Below, in pieces: positions 26,991-35,301 of a stretch of DNA of 64,000 bases. A program made the translations under genes and the position numbers. The stretch comes from Rubinisphaera margarita (GTDB taxonomy: Bacteria; Planctomycetota; Planctomycetia; Planctomycetales; Planctomycetaceae). The notes beneath the pieces were generated by a model, which saw only the letters and a program-made list of their open reading frames with translations, was not told the origin of the DNA and did not search any database. Numbering within the stretch: the stretch's first letter is position 1; every line of letters starts with the position of its first letter. The stretch lies in contig NZ_JAKFGB010000014.1 of assembly GCF_022267515.1 (NCBI RefSeq), positions 186,001 through 250,000 on the forward strand. Reading direction: 5' to 3'.

Positions 26991-29222
26991 GTGTCACTGG
27001 GACCGATTCTTCCGGGTAGAATCCCGAACTCGCTGATCTACAACCGCGCGCTCCAGAACCTGGATTCGCGAACGCGGCTCTTCAGCCAGTTGCAGGATCA
27101 GATTGCCACAGGGCAGAAGTTCCAGACAATCGGCGAAGATCCGACCTCGGCCGTGAAAACGATTCTGCTGCAGCAGACCGTGGAACGACAGACGCAGACC
27201 GCCATCAATGTCGAAGTGAGCCGCTCGCTGCTCTCGGCAACCGAAGGGAGCCTGTCCCGGATCAGTGACGTCTTCAACTCGCTGCAGTCGCACATTCTCT
27301 CGGGCCTTGGCGATGCCACGTCGGAATCCGAGAAAAAGCAGCTGGCGACTGAGATTGGCACGATGATTCAGGAACTGGTCAACGTCGGGAACACCAAGTT
27401 CCGAGGCCGCTATCTGTTCGGCGGCACCGAGAACACGGGAGCGCCGTTTGCTCCCGCTGGCAACAACGACGCCGTCCGCTTCTCCGGCTCGCTGACGACC
27501 ATCGAATCGTTTGTCGCGCTGGAGGGTCTGATGGCCAACAACGTGAGTGCCGACTCGATCTTCAGTCCAACGACCGACGTCAACGGCAGTAACCTCAATC
27601 CTTCGGTGACGGCTCAGACGCGCATTAAGGATCTGTTCAGCGGGTCCGGGGTCGAACTTGGCACGATTGAAGTGACGGTCGATACCGGTGGCGGCCCGCA
27701 GACCGAACAAATCGATCTAAAGTCGGCCAGTTCCATTCAGGATCTGATTACGCGCATGGAAGCTCCGTTCGGCGGCGATCTGTCGGTCTCGATCACCTCC
27801 ACCGGAATCACGCTCACGCCAGCTGCCGGTACGGTCGCGGTCACGGATCTGGCCAAGAGTAATGTCGCCGGAAGACTCGGCATCGCGTCCACCGCGGCGG
27901 CTTCCATCAACTCTACTGATCTCGATCCGCGTCTAACGCGGCTCACTCCGCTGGCGGCCCTCAACGGAGGCACAGGCATCGGCCCGACGGCTGGCAACGG
28001 GATTCTGGTCACCAACGGGATCAACTCAGCCACGGTTGACCTGGACGGACTGACGACAGTCGAAGACTTCTTCAACGCCCTGAAGACCGCCAACATCGAC
28101 GTCGAAGGAGGTTTCACCGCTGATGGACGCGGGCTGAAGATCACAAGTCGCCTCAGCGGCGTCGGCGTTTCCATCGGCGAGAACGGCGGCAACAATGCTC
28201 AGCTGCTGGGAATCAAGACCTTCTCGGCGAATACCTCACTGGCGGAACTGAACGACGGTCGCGGCGTCCCCGTCGACAGCCCGTCTGAGTTGCAGATCGT
28301 TCGACGCGACGGCTCGGAACTGAACATCGAACTCGACGGCGCCAAAACCGTTCAGGATGTGCTCGATCTGGTCAACGCGGCCGATCCCGGCGTACTCACT
28401 GCTTCCCTGAATACGACGGGCAATGGCATCGTCCTCAGCGATACCTCGGGCACCGGTGCGTTAACGGTGATCGACAACGCGATTTCGGAAGCTCTGAAAG
28501 TCGCCGGCGTCGACGACGGCAACGCCAATCTCACCGGAACCTCTGTCGGGGCGACATCGACCACGACCACGCTGGCCAGTCTCAATGCAGGAGCCGGGGT
28601 GCCAGTCGGAGCAGGGACACTCGACATTACCCGTCGCGATGGGTCCGTCGTCAATGTCGATCTGTCTACAGCCGTAACCGTGCAGGACGTGCTCGACCTC
28701 GTGAATGCGGTCGATCCCGGCAACCTCGTGATGACCCACAACGCCACCACGAAAGGCTTCGAACTGAACGACAACTCTGGCACCGGCAGTCTGACGGTCG
28801 CCGAGAGTACGCTCTCGACGGGCCTGGGAATCGCAGGCACGGAAGATGGTGTCAACGATCTGGTCGGGTCGGATCCGAACACGAAGCGTTCAAATGGACT
28901 GTTTGACCTGATGTTCCGACTGCGGGATGCGCTCGACACCGGGAACAATCAGGAGATCGAACTGGTATCCGGACTGCTGGAAACCGAGATGGCTCAGTTC
29001 AACATCGTTCGCGGCGATGTCGGCGGCCGCCTGCAGATGCTCGATCGACAGGCGACGATCCTGGCCGATGAAGACATCCTGCTGCAGGAGTCGATCTCGA
29101 ACGTCTTCGATGTCGACATGGCTCTGGCGATTACGCAGTTCGCCAATCTGCAGGTCACGATTCAGGCCTCGCAACAGATCGCCGCTCAGACGCTGCAGTT
29201 GAACCTGTTCAACTATCTGTAG
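26991..29222 (+). CDS. flgL: Enlarged hook-filament junction protein FlgL
   Basis: A 743-residue hook-associated protein 3, more than twice the length of enteric FlgL (about 317). The N-terminal part (residues 1-200, with LQDQIATGQKFQTIGEDPTSAV and FRGRYLFGGTENTGAPF) and C-terminal part (about 635-743, ending QFANLQVTIQASQQIAAQTLQLNLFNYL) are ordinary FlgL. Between them are about four units of roughly 95 residues (210-300, 313-410, 415-512, 526-622) of the flagellin-IN type, each with a TVQDVLDLVN-like segment and a LSDTSGTG-like turn. The last two are clearly duplicates. GTG 26991 is the start. These domains should form an outward-facing collar at the filament base. Confidence 0.92.
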   Translation: MSLGPILPGRIPNSLIYNRALQNLDSRTRLFSQLQDQIATGQKFQTIGEDPTSAVKTILLQQTVERQTQTAINVEVSRSLLSATEGSLSRISDVFNSLQSHILSGLGDATSESEKKQLATEIGTMIQELVNVGNTKFRGRYLFGGTENTGAPFAPAGNNDAVRFSGSLTTIESFVALEGLMANNVSADSIFSPTTDVNGSNLNPSVTAQTRIKDLFSGSGVELGTIEVTVDTGGGPQTEQIDLKSASSIQDLITRMEAPFGGDLSVSITSTGITLTPAAGTVAVTDLAKSNVAGRLGIASTAAASINSTDLDPRLTRLTPLAALNGGTGIGPTAGNGILVTNGINSATVDLDGLTTVEDFFNALKTANIDVEGGFTADGRGLKITSRLSGVGVSIGENGGNNAQLLGIKTFSANTSLAELNDGRGVPVDSPSELQIVRRDGSELNIELDGAKTVQDVLDLVNAADPGVLTASLNTTGNGIVLSDTSGTGALTVIDNAISEALKVAGVDDGNANLTGTSVGATSTTTTLASLNAGAGVPVGAGTLDITRRDGSVVNVDLSTAVTVQDVLDLVNAVDPGNLVMTHNATTKGFELNDNSGTGSLTVAESTLSTGLGIAGTEDGVNDLVGSDPNTKRSNGLFDLMFRLRDALDTGNNQEIELVSGLLETEMAQFNIVRGDVGGRLQMLDRQATILADEDILLQESISNVFDVDMALAITQFANLQVTIQASQQIAAQTLQLNLFNYL

Positions 29223-29331
29223 GTCGAGAGACCGCTGGAAATCCGCCCGACTCCTCCCTAAGATCCCCCGCAGTTGGCCTGCCTCTCGAATTGGCAAGGC
29301 CTCTCATATTGCGGGATCGAAGGTGCAGAGC

Positions 29332-30192
29332 ATGCAGACGGCCACCACTATTGCGGAAACCCGGCGGATCGTCCGCGATGCCCGAGTTGCGGGAAAGATC
29401 GTCGGCTGCGTCCCAACCATGGGCGCGCTGCACGCCGGGCATGTCAGCCTGATTGAAGCTGCCCGCCGGGAGTGCGATTTCGTCGTGGTAACGATCTTCG
29501 TCAATCCGACACAGTTCGCCCCTCACGAAGATCTCGAGAAATACCCGCGGCCTTTCAAGAATGATCTCGAAAAGTGTGAAGCGGCGGGAGCCGATCTCGT
29601 CTTTCACCCGAGTGTCGACGAGATGTACCCGGTCGAACGGCAGGTCAATCTGCACGTTGGCGATCTGGCGAGCCGCTGGGAAGGAACAAGCAGACCGGAT
29701 CACTTCGATGGCGTTGCCACGGTCGTGCTGAAGCTGTTCAACATTACGCTGCCGGACAAGGCATTCTTCGGAGCCAAGGACTTTCAGCAGCAGGCGATCA
29801 TCCGCTGCCTTTGCCGCGACCTCGATGTCCCGGTTGAAATCGTCACCTGCCCCACGGTCCGGGAAGAATCTGGCCTCGCCATGTCGAGCCGGAATGTCTA
29901 CCTTTCTGACACCGAACGTGAGACCGCGCTGGCAATCTCACGGGCGTTAACGAATGCCCGGGATCGCTTTCAGAATCCGCAGTCGACTGTAGCCGAGGTG
30001 CGTCAGCAGTTGCGGCAGGACCTTGAAGCCGTCGACGGCCTCGAACTCGATTACGCCACGGTGGTTGAACCGGTCGAATTGACGGAGTCCGACGACGAAC
30101 AGCCCGAGATGGTCGCTCTGGTAGCGGCTCGGGTCGGGAAGACGCGGCTCATTGATAACATGCTGCTCCACAGCAGTGAGCAGGGAAGCTGA
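29332..30192 (+). CDS. panC: Pantothenate synthetase
   Basis: A 286-residue enzyme that condenses pantoate and beta-alanine with ATP to make pantothenate, a CoA precursor. Motifs are GCVPTMGALHAGHVSL (the HxGH nucleotide site), VVTIFVNPTQFAPHEDLEKYPR, RPDHFDGVATVVLKLFNI, AFFGAKDFQQ and MSSRNVYLS (KMSKS equivalent). Length is typical. ATG 29332 is used; GTG 29323 would add three residues. The gene follows flgL by 109 bases and precedes lgt by 10. Confidence 0.96.
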   Translation: MQTATTIAETRRIVRDARVAGKIVGCVPTMGALHAGHVSLIEAARRECDFVVVTIFVNPTQFAPHEDLEKYPRPFKNDLEKCEAAGADLVFHPSVDEMYPVERQVNLHVGDLASRWEGTSRPDHFDGVATVVLKLFNITLPDKAFFGAKDFQQQAIIRCLCRDLDVPVEIVTCPTVREESGLAMSSRNVYLSDTERETALAISRALTNARDRFQNPQSTVAEVRQQLRQDLEAVDGLELDYATVVEPVELTESDDEQPEMVALVAARVGKTRLIDNMLLHSSEQGS

Positions 30193-30202
30193 GGAACGAC
30201 GG

Positions 30203-31306
30203 ATGCGACAGGTTCTGTTTTACATTTCACTGGACGCGCCCTTTTCGATCCTGCCGAACGGGCTTCCGGATCATCCTCTGCTTACGGTTGGAGCCGGGTA
30301 TATTCTGCTCGCCCTGCTGATTCTCCTCGGCTTCTGGCAAACCTTCTATGGCCCGAAGACGCTGCAGGGCAAGGATGGCAAACCGGTTTCGCCGGGCATG
30401 ATGTATCTCAACACGGTGTTGCCGTTCGTCATCGCCGCTGCAGCTGCCTGGTTTCTTTCTCCTGTCCGCATCTTCCCGGTTTTTGGCTACGGAATGATGC
30501 TCCTGATCGCGTTTCTCGCCGGGGCGACCTGGGCCGGGAAGCGAGCGGAAAAAGTCGGCCTGCCCAAAGAACTGATCTGGGACGTGGCGATGTGCATTCT
30601 GGTTTCCGGAATCGCCGGGGCCCGGATTTTCTATCTCGTTCAGAAACGGGAGTACGTCTTCCGGGACGTGAACGGAGCAGGGGACTTCTTCTATCGAGTG
30701 ATCAATCTCACCGATGGCGGGCTCGTGTTCTACGGCGGCCTGATTCTGGCGACGATCACCTATTTCGTCTTCTGTGCGATCCGGAAAATCCGTCCGCTCG
30801 AACTGGCTGACGTGGTGGTGCCGTCGCTGTTTCTCGGCCTCGGCTTCGGACGGATCGGCTGTCTGCTCAACGGCTGCTGCTACGGCGACCGCTGCGATCT
30901 GCCGTGGGCGATCACGTTTCCCGCCGAGTCGGTCCCCTGGTCGGCTCTGGTGAATCTCGGGTTTCTGAGTCCCGATGCAGCCATCAGTTTCCCGCTGCAT
31001 CCCTCGCAGATATACAGCTCGATCGGTGGCTTTCTGCTCGCGTTCGTGACGGCGATGGTGTTCAAATATCGTCAGCGAACCGGCGAAGTGCTGGCCGTCG
31101 GAGCGATTCTCTACCCGATCAACCGGTTCCTGATCGAGTTCGTTCGCGGCGATGAATTCACCGTCCTGAACACGGGCCTGACGCCCTCGCAGAACACGAG
31201 CATCCTCGTGGTGGCAGCCGGCGTCGCGTTTCTGATCTGGCTCGAACTCAAGGGACAGCCGCGTCCGGAGGCATCTGACCTCGCAAAATCGTCTCCGTCG
31301 ACGTAA
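30203..31306 (+). CDS. lgt: Prolipoprotein diacylglyceryl transferase
   Basis: A 367-residue inner-membrane enzyme that transfers diacylglyceryl from phosphatidylglycerol to the lipobox Cys of lipoproteins. About seven or eight hydrophobic segments are visible. Family signatures are GGLVFYGGLI, FGRIGCLLNGCCYGDRC (the signature loop, Cys-rich variant) and FPLHPSQIYSSIGGF, with the essential Arg and His. The N-terminal 70 residues before the core are longer than in enterics. ATG 30203 has GAGGAA upstream. It is tightly linked to panC. Confidence 0.9.
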   Translation: MRQVLFYISLDAPFSILPNGLPDHPLLTVGAGYILLALLILLGFWQTFYGPKTLQGKDGKPVSPGMMYLNTVLPFVIAAAAAWFLSPVRIFPVFGYGMMLLIAFLAGATWAGKRAEKVGLPKELIWDVAMCILVSGIAGARIFYLVQKREYVFRDVNGAGDFFYRVINLTDGGLVFYGGLILATITYFVFCAIRKIRPLELADVVVPSLFLGLGFGRIGCLLNGCCYGDRCDLPWAITFPAESVPWSALVNLGFLSPDAAISFPLHPSQIYSSIGGFLLAFVTAMVFKYRQRTGEVLAVGAILYPINRFLIEFVRGDEFTVLNTGLTPSQNTSILVVAAGVAFLIWLELKGQPRPEASDLAKSSPST

Positions 31307-31384
31307 TCTGAAGTGCACCTGCGGACTCGGCGATTCTTCCCGCAGGAACTTTCTGCTGCTTCGTCATCAGTTCAGGGAATTTCC

Positions 31385-31415
31385 GGGAACTGTTGGCCCG
31401 GCCCCTGCGTCTTAA
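31385..31415 (+). promoter_or_regulatory. Possible ECF-type promoter before the sigma factor gene
   Basis: GGGAACT (31385-31391) and CGTCTTAA (31408-31415) are 16 bases apart, a spacing and sequence like promoters read by ECF sigma factors. It is 13 bases before the GTG start, so the sigma factor may drive its own transcription. This is inference from pattern only. Confidence 0.45.
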
Positions 31416-31427
31416 CGTGCGAATGCC

Positions 31428-32033
31428 GTGAAAAAGACAGACCTTGAACTTATCGCAGAATCTGTCCGAGGACAGACACCCGCCTTCGATACGCTCGTGA
31501 CGCGGTATCAGGATCGGCTCTTCAATGCGCTGGTCCAGATCGTGCGGGATCGGGAAGAGGCGCGCGATGTGGCTCAGGAGACGTTTGTCACCGCGTGGAG
31601 CAAACTAAGCTCCTTCCGTGGTGATGCTGAGTTTTACTCATGGTTATTCCGGGTCGCCTACAATACGGTCATCAGTCGCCGACGAAAAAAGCGAGTCGCC
31701 ACGGTTACTCTCACTCCCCCCGACCAGACAGGTCTTTCCTTTCCCGAAGACGGCCGGGCTCCTTCTCCCGGCGATCGACTGGAACGTCAGGAACGTCAGC
31801 AGATGGTGCACTCGGCTCTCGACGAGCTGCCGGAGGAATTCCGGTCGGTGCTCGTTCTGAAGGAGATCGAGAATTTCAAATACGAGGAGATCGCTCAGAT
31901 TCTGGATCTTCCCCTCGGCACGATTCGCAGCAGAATACATCGGGCGCGAATCCTGTTACGGGAAAAACTGACGCGACTTCTCGACGAACAGGAAAACCCC
32001 GGTCCGGTCAACTCCCGGGCGGCTAACAGTTGA
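31428..32033 (+). CDS. ECF-type RNA polymerase sigma factor (RpoE-like)
   Basis: A 201-residue group 4 sigma factor. Region 2 (residues about 15-85: FDTLVTRYQDRLFNALVQIVRDREEARDVAQETFVTAWSKL, then FYSWLFRVAYNTVISRRRKKR) recognises the -10 element, and region 4 (about 125-180: LDELPEEFRSVLVLKEIENFKYEEIAQILDLPLGTIRSRIHRARILLREKL) the -35 element. No extra C-terminal domain. The start is GTG 31428. The next gene, 59 bases later, codes for a membrane protein with the layout of an anti-sigma factor. Confidence 0.95.
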   Translation: MKKTDLELIAESVRGQTPAFDTLVTRYQDRLFNALVQIVRDREEARDVAQETFVTAWSKLSSFRGDAEFYSWLFRVAYNTVISRRRKKRVATVTLTPPDQTGLSFPEDGRAPSPGDRLERQERQQMVHSALDELPEEFRSVLVLKEIENFKYEEIAQILDLPLGTIRSRIHRARILLREKLTRLLDEQENPGPVNSRAANS

Positions 32034-32092
32034 ATACGGAACACGAAGCAGATTCAGCAGAGGACTTTGAGACACCCACAGGGTGATCAGTT

Positions 32093-33823
32093 ATGGGCAG
32101 CGAATTTCACGAAGAATTGATCTCGGCTTACCTCGATGACGAGGTGTCGCCCGAGGAACGCGCAAGCATTCGGCAGCAGATCGATTCCGATCCAGCCGCC
32201 GAAAGGATGCTGGCCGATTTTCAGGAGATGGGAAACCTGCTCCGCAGTCTGCCGTCGGAAAAAGCTCCGTCCGGCATGGTGGCCGCCGTCCATCAGCAGA
32301 TCGAACGCCAGACACTCCTGCCCGCCTCCGATGCGAAAGCCGGGAAGAATCGCCGTCGTCCACTCTGGTTGACCGGATCAACCGCGGCTCTGCTGCTGAT
32401 CGGCTGCTGTTCGCTCTTCTTCTATCGCTGGACAGCCTCGCTGGACCAGACGGCAAACACCGGAGCCCTGGACGATCAGGCAATAGCTCGAACCGAAGGG
32501 CTCGAAGCGTTGAAGACAGAGCTCCCCACGCTCGAAGACGACACTCTCAACGGCCACCTGGCCATGGGCCGGGCTGCGGGTGGAGATGGAGATTCGGCCG
32601 CTCCTGCAATGATGATGTCGTCGACAGAACTGAAGCTCGATGCTCCCATCGACTCGATTCCCGCGCCGCCGATTTCTCAAGCACTCGAACAACGGGTGCT
32701 GGCTCAACTCAACGATTCCCGAAAGCTGGCGGAGCACATCCAACCCGGCGACCTGGTTCGGTTTGTGAGCGAGAGTGGACAGGATGTCGCCGTCGTGGAG
32801 TTGAGTGTCGTCGATGTCGCCGATGCCTGCGGCCGCCTGCAACTCCTGCTGGTCAGCAACGACATTCAGGGGGTCGGCGTCGTTTCATTGCCCTCTGCGA
32901 AAGACAGAAATTCGGGACGATTCGAGCCAGAACCGGCCGCCCCCGGCGAACCGGTCCCGCTCCAGAAGGGCACCAGTGAGAAACTGGCCGGTGAACCGAG
33001 ATCAGGCGGAGACGACGAACTGGTGGCCCTGTACGTCGATGCCTCCGTCGATCAGGTGCTGAATTCCCTGTCCGCGATGACCACCCTGGAAGGGGTTCAG
33101 AAAGTCCACTTTGGTGAAGCTCCGAATCTGATGCACGACGCCTATGCCGTCGTCCCTCTCGGAGCCGATTCACCGAGTGAGACGGAGTCGCTCGATCGCG
33201 CAGCTGCGGTCCCGAGCGATGAAGAGCGCAAGACGAACGAGGAGAAATTGGGCGAGGTGATTCACCAGAATGCGATGGTGGCCACCGAGCGGTTCTACAT
33301 GGCGCCCAACGAGGTCTCCGTGAACTCCAAAGGCCGCGCGGTTCGATTCATCTATACTCCGCAGGACCATTTTGCGGCGAACATGGCGAGCAACGAACCG
33401 TTTGGCGACGGAATCGCTGGCGTCCCACTGAAGCCGGAATCAACTCCGTCCACGCTTTCCTTCTCTGACGCTCCCCTTCCCGATGCCGCCGCGGATCTTC
33501 CAGAAGCAGATTCCGCCAACGCGGCACTGCGGGCCAGCGAGCCGAAGGATGCGACGAGTTATCAGCTCGCCTGTACTCTGCGGCCTCTGAGCGTGGCCGG
33601 GGAGAAGCCTCAGGGGATCGCGAAGATGAATGTCCGCTCTGGCTCGGCTCCCGTGAGCACGAGCGAGCCCGATCTTCCCGAACCGTCCGCGCCAGCGGCG
33701 ACGGTCGCCCAGAGTGAACTTCAGGCCCCCGTGGAGAGTTCGCCCCGGCGGCAGGGGAAAAAGGTTGCGTCGCCACAGCGCAGCCGCGTGATGATCGTTC
33801 TCTCTCCTGCCCGTTCAGATTGA
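32093..33823 (+). CDS. Membrane anti-sigma factor-like protein with large outer domain
   Basis: A 576-residue protein. The first 75 residues (FHEELISAYLDDEVSPEERASIRQQIDSDPAAERMLADFQEM) match the N-terminal sigma-binding domain of anti-sigma factors, but the Cys/His zinc ligands of the ZAS type are missing. One membrane helix follows at about residues 91-111 (WLTGSTAALLLIGCCSLFFY). The remaining 460 residues, probably outside the cytoplasm, are Ala/Pro/Ser/Glu-rich with two or three folded-looking segments (for example GDLVRFVSESGQDVAVVELSVVDV). It is placed right after the ECF sigma gene and most likely holds it at the membrane until a signal is received. Confidence 0.8.
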   Translation: MGSEFHEELISAYLDDEVSPEERASIRQQIDSDPAAERMLADFQEMGNLLRSLPSEKAPSGMVAAVHQQIERQTLLPASDAKAGKNRRRPLWLTGSTAALLLIGCCSLFFYRWTASLDQTANTGALDDQAIARTEGLEALKTELPTLEDDTLNGHLAMGRAAGGDGDSAAPAMMMSSTELKLDAPIDSIPAPPISQALEQRVLAQLNDSRKLAEHIQPGDLVRFVSESGQDVAVVELSVVDVADACGRLQLLLVSNDIQGVGVVSLPSAKDRNSGRFEPEPAAPGEPVPLQKGTSEKLAGEPRSGGDDELVALYVDASVDQVLNSLSAMTTLEGVQKVHFGEAPNLMHDAYAVVPLGADSPSETESLDRAAAVPSDEERKTNEEKLGEVIHQNAMVATERFYMAPNEVSVNSKGRAVRFIYTPQDHFAANMASNEPFGDGIAGVPLKPESTPSTLSFSDAPLPDAAADLPEADSANAALRASEPKDATSYQLACTLRPLSVAGEKPQGIAKMNVRSGSAPVSTSEPDLPEPSAPAATVAQSELQAPVESSPRRQGKKVASPQRSRVMIVLSPARSD

Positions 33824-33986
33824 CTCTTAGCCTCGGCCGATCATTTTCACAGCCTGCCCGAAAGAGATTTCGGTCGGGCTGTTGTCATTTTCCGAACGCG
33901 GTCTTGTGTCGGTTCCGATTCCGATGACGATAGGGAAAGGCCCACGATGCCAATTCGCCCAGAACTCACACAGGACGCGGCTGCTG

Positions 33987-34724
33987 ATGATCGTTACCAA
34001 TATCGAATCGGGTTGGGAAATCGTTTTCCAGCCCTCCCATGGTGTGCTGGCCGGATCGCTGGCGCTGCAGTTCGCGGACGAATGGCGAGGGCGTTTCTGG
34101 GTCGAGACGGTCGCGGCGATCATCGGACATGATGACGACAAAGAGGAGTTCGGAGAGAACCACTACCTGACCGAACTCGGTGCCCCGCGCGATTTCACCC
34201 TCATGTCGATGGACGACAAAGCCAGGTATCTCGAAGCGAAGCGGCGAATCGGCAACGCGTACCGAAAGCACACCTGGATCGGGCTGCTGCAGGGGATGCA
34301 CGTCGAGTTCCTCTACGACGACAAGGACGTTCTGCCGGAACTTCTTGAACTGATGGACGAAGAGAAGAAGCAGCGCACGCGCGAACTGCGGCTGCTCGGG
34401 TTAAGCAAGTCGGAACTGAATCGGGGCTACGACCTGCTCCGCTGGTGCGATCGCTGTTCCCTCATACTCTGCCAGGGGGCTCTCCCGGTCGGGGGGCGTC
34501 GACTGGAAATCATCTCCATTAGCGACAAAACCCGTTACGAGATCTGGCAGCGCGATGACGAGTCCATCGGCGTAGACCCATGGCCGTTTGCTACGACATC
34601 CTTCAATGTCGGCGTCGAAGTCCGCATCGTGGAACAGCTCGCCTTCGAGGACGATCTGGAACTCGCCGACGCCCTCGAAGCCGCCAAACGCAATCAACGC
34701 GAGTGGACAATCCGCAAGAACTAA
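33987..34724 (+). CDS. DUF3891-family protein
   Basis: A 245-residue cytoplasmic protein of the DUF3891 group, whose function is not established to my knowledge. It contains SHGVLAGSLALQFADEW, a conserved pattern AAIIGHDDDKEEF with metal-binding candidates (His and Asp), HTWIGLLQGMHVEFLY, and LRWCDRCSLILCQGALP. The His/Asp clusters recall HD-type hydrolases, but this is inference. ATG 33987 is chosen because family members begin MIVT; an open frame reaches 33882. It stands alone, followed by a repeat-filled gap. Confidence 0.85.
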   Translation: MIVTNIESGWEIVFQPSHGVLAGSLALQFADEWRGRFWVETVAAIIGHDDDKEEFGENHYLTELGAPRDFTLMSMDDKARYLEAKRRIGNAYRKHTWIGLLQGMHVEFLYDDKDVLPELLELMDEEKKQRTRELRLLGLSKSELNRGYDLLRWCDRCSLILCQGALPVGGRRLEIISISDKTRYEIWQRDDESIGVDPWPFATTSFNVGVEVRIVEQLAFEDDLELADALEAAKRNQREWTIRKN

Positions 34725-34768
34725 TCGGTCATGCCACCCTTACAACCTCCCGATTCTCAGAGGAAAGC

Positions 34769-34796
34769 GGATGACTCAGACGCGTGCGTCTGAGTG
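34769..34796. repeat. Dispersed palindrome, family E
   Basis: GGATG then ACTCAGACGC-GT-GCGTCTGAGT, a 22-base near-perfect palindrome. In reverse it matches 3796-3822. The gap 34725-35301 holds this, the family D unit at 34894, a partial family D unit near 35049 and the palindrome at 35265; I see no gene in it. Confidence 0.6.
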
Positions 34797-34893
34797 GCGC
34801 GGAATGTGGGATCTGTTGTGGCGAGGGTTTCGCAGATTTATGCGACCCAGGGAGATTGTCGAGCAATGATTAGAAGGCGCCCGGCGACGTAAG

Positions 34894-34935
34894 TTCCCTC
34901 GCCCCCTTGGGGGAGAGGGCTAGGGTGAGGGGGAA
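34894..34935. repeat. Short inverted repeat, family D, expanded copy
   Basis: TTCCCTCGCCCCCTTGGGGG, AGAGGGCTAGGGTGAGGGGGAA: the reverse complement of the unit at 1101-1133 with longer inner C/G runs. A partial unit CTCCCCCTAAAGGGGGCGAA lies at about 35049-35068. Confidence 0.6.
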
Positions 34936-35246
34936 ATGCGGGCGACATGCTCCACAGGCCATTGATTCTTACTTGTAGGGAGCATCGCTGGTGGATCGCC
35001 CCCTCATCCGCCCTTCGGGCCTTCTGCTTCTGGCAGACTTATCAAGCCGCTCCCCCTAAAGGGGGCGAAGGGACACGATCCGCCTCGCTACGAGAAATGA
35101 CCTGTCTATTGCATCATCTGGTCGAAACCTTTGGAGTCATACATTCCACATCCCGCGCCACAAGAGGTCGGTTACCGACGGTCTGTGGTTCTGTCGACGC
35201 TTTCAGCAGAGAGCAGGGCCGCAGTTGCATCAGCGGTTCACAGCTT

Positions 35247-35284
35247 CTTCCTGTGACTGCGTCACCCAGACGTGCACGTCTGGG
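35247..35284 (-). repeat. Dispersed repeat, family B short form with perfect palindrome
   Basis: Read on the minus strand: CCCAGACGTG-CACGTCTGGG (perfect 20-base palindrome, 35265-35284) followed by TGACGCAGTCACAGGAAG. This is the same design as 2569-2611 (hairpin plus GGGTGACGCAGTCACAAG). It lies 18 bases beyond the end of the DUF1501 gene and might double as its terminator. Confidence 0.55.
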
Positions 35285-35301
35285 CCAGCCGGTCTTCATC
35301 C

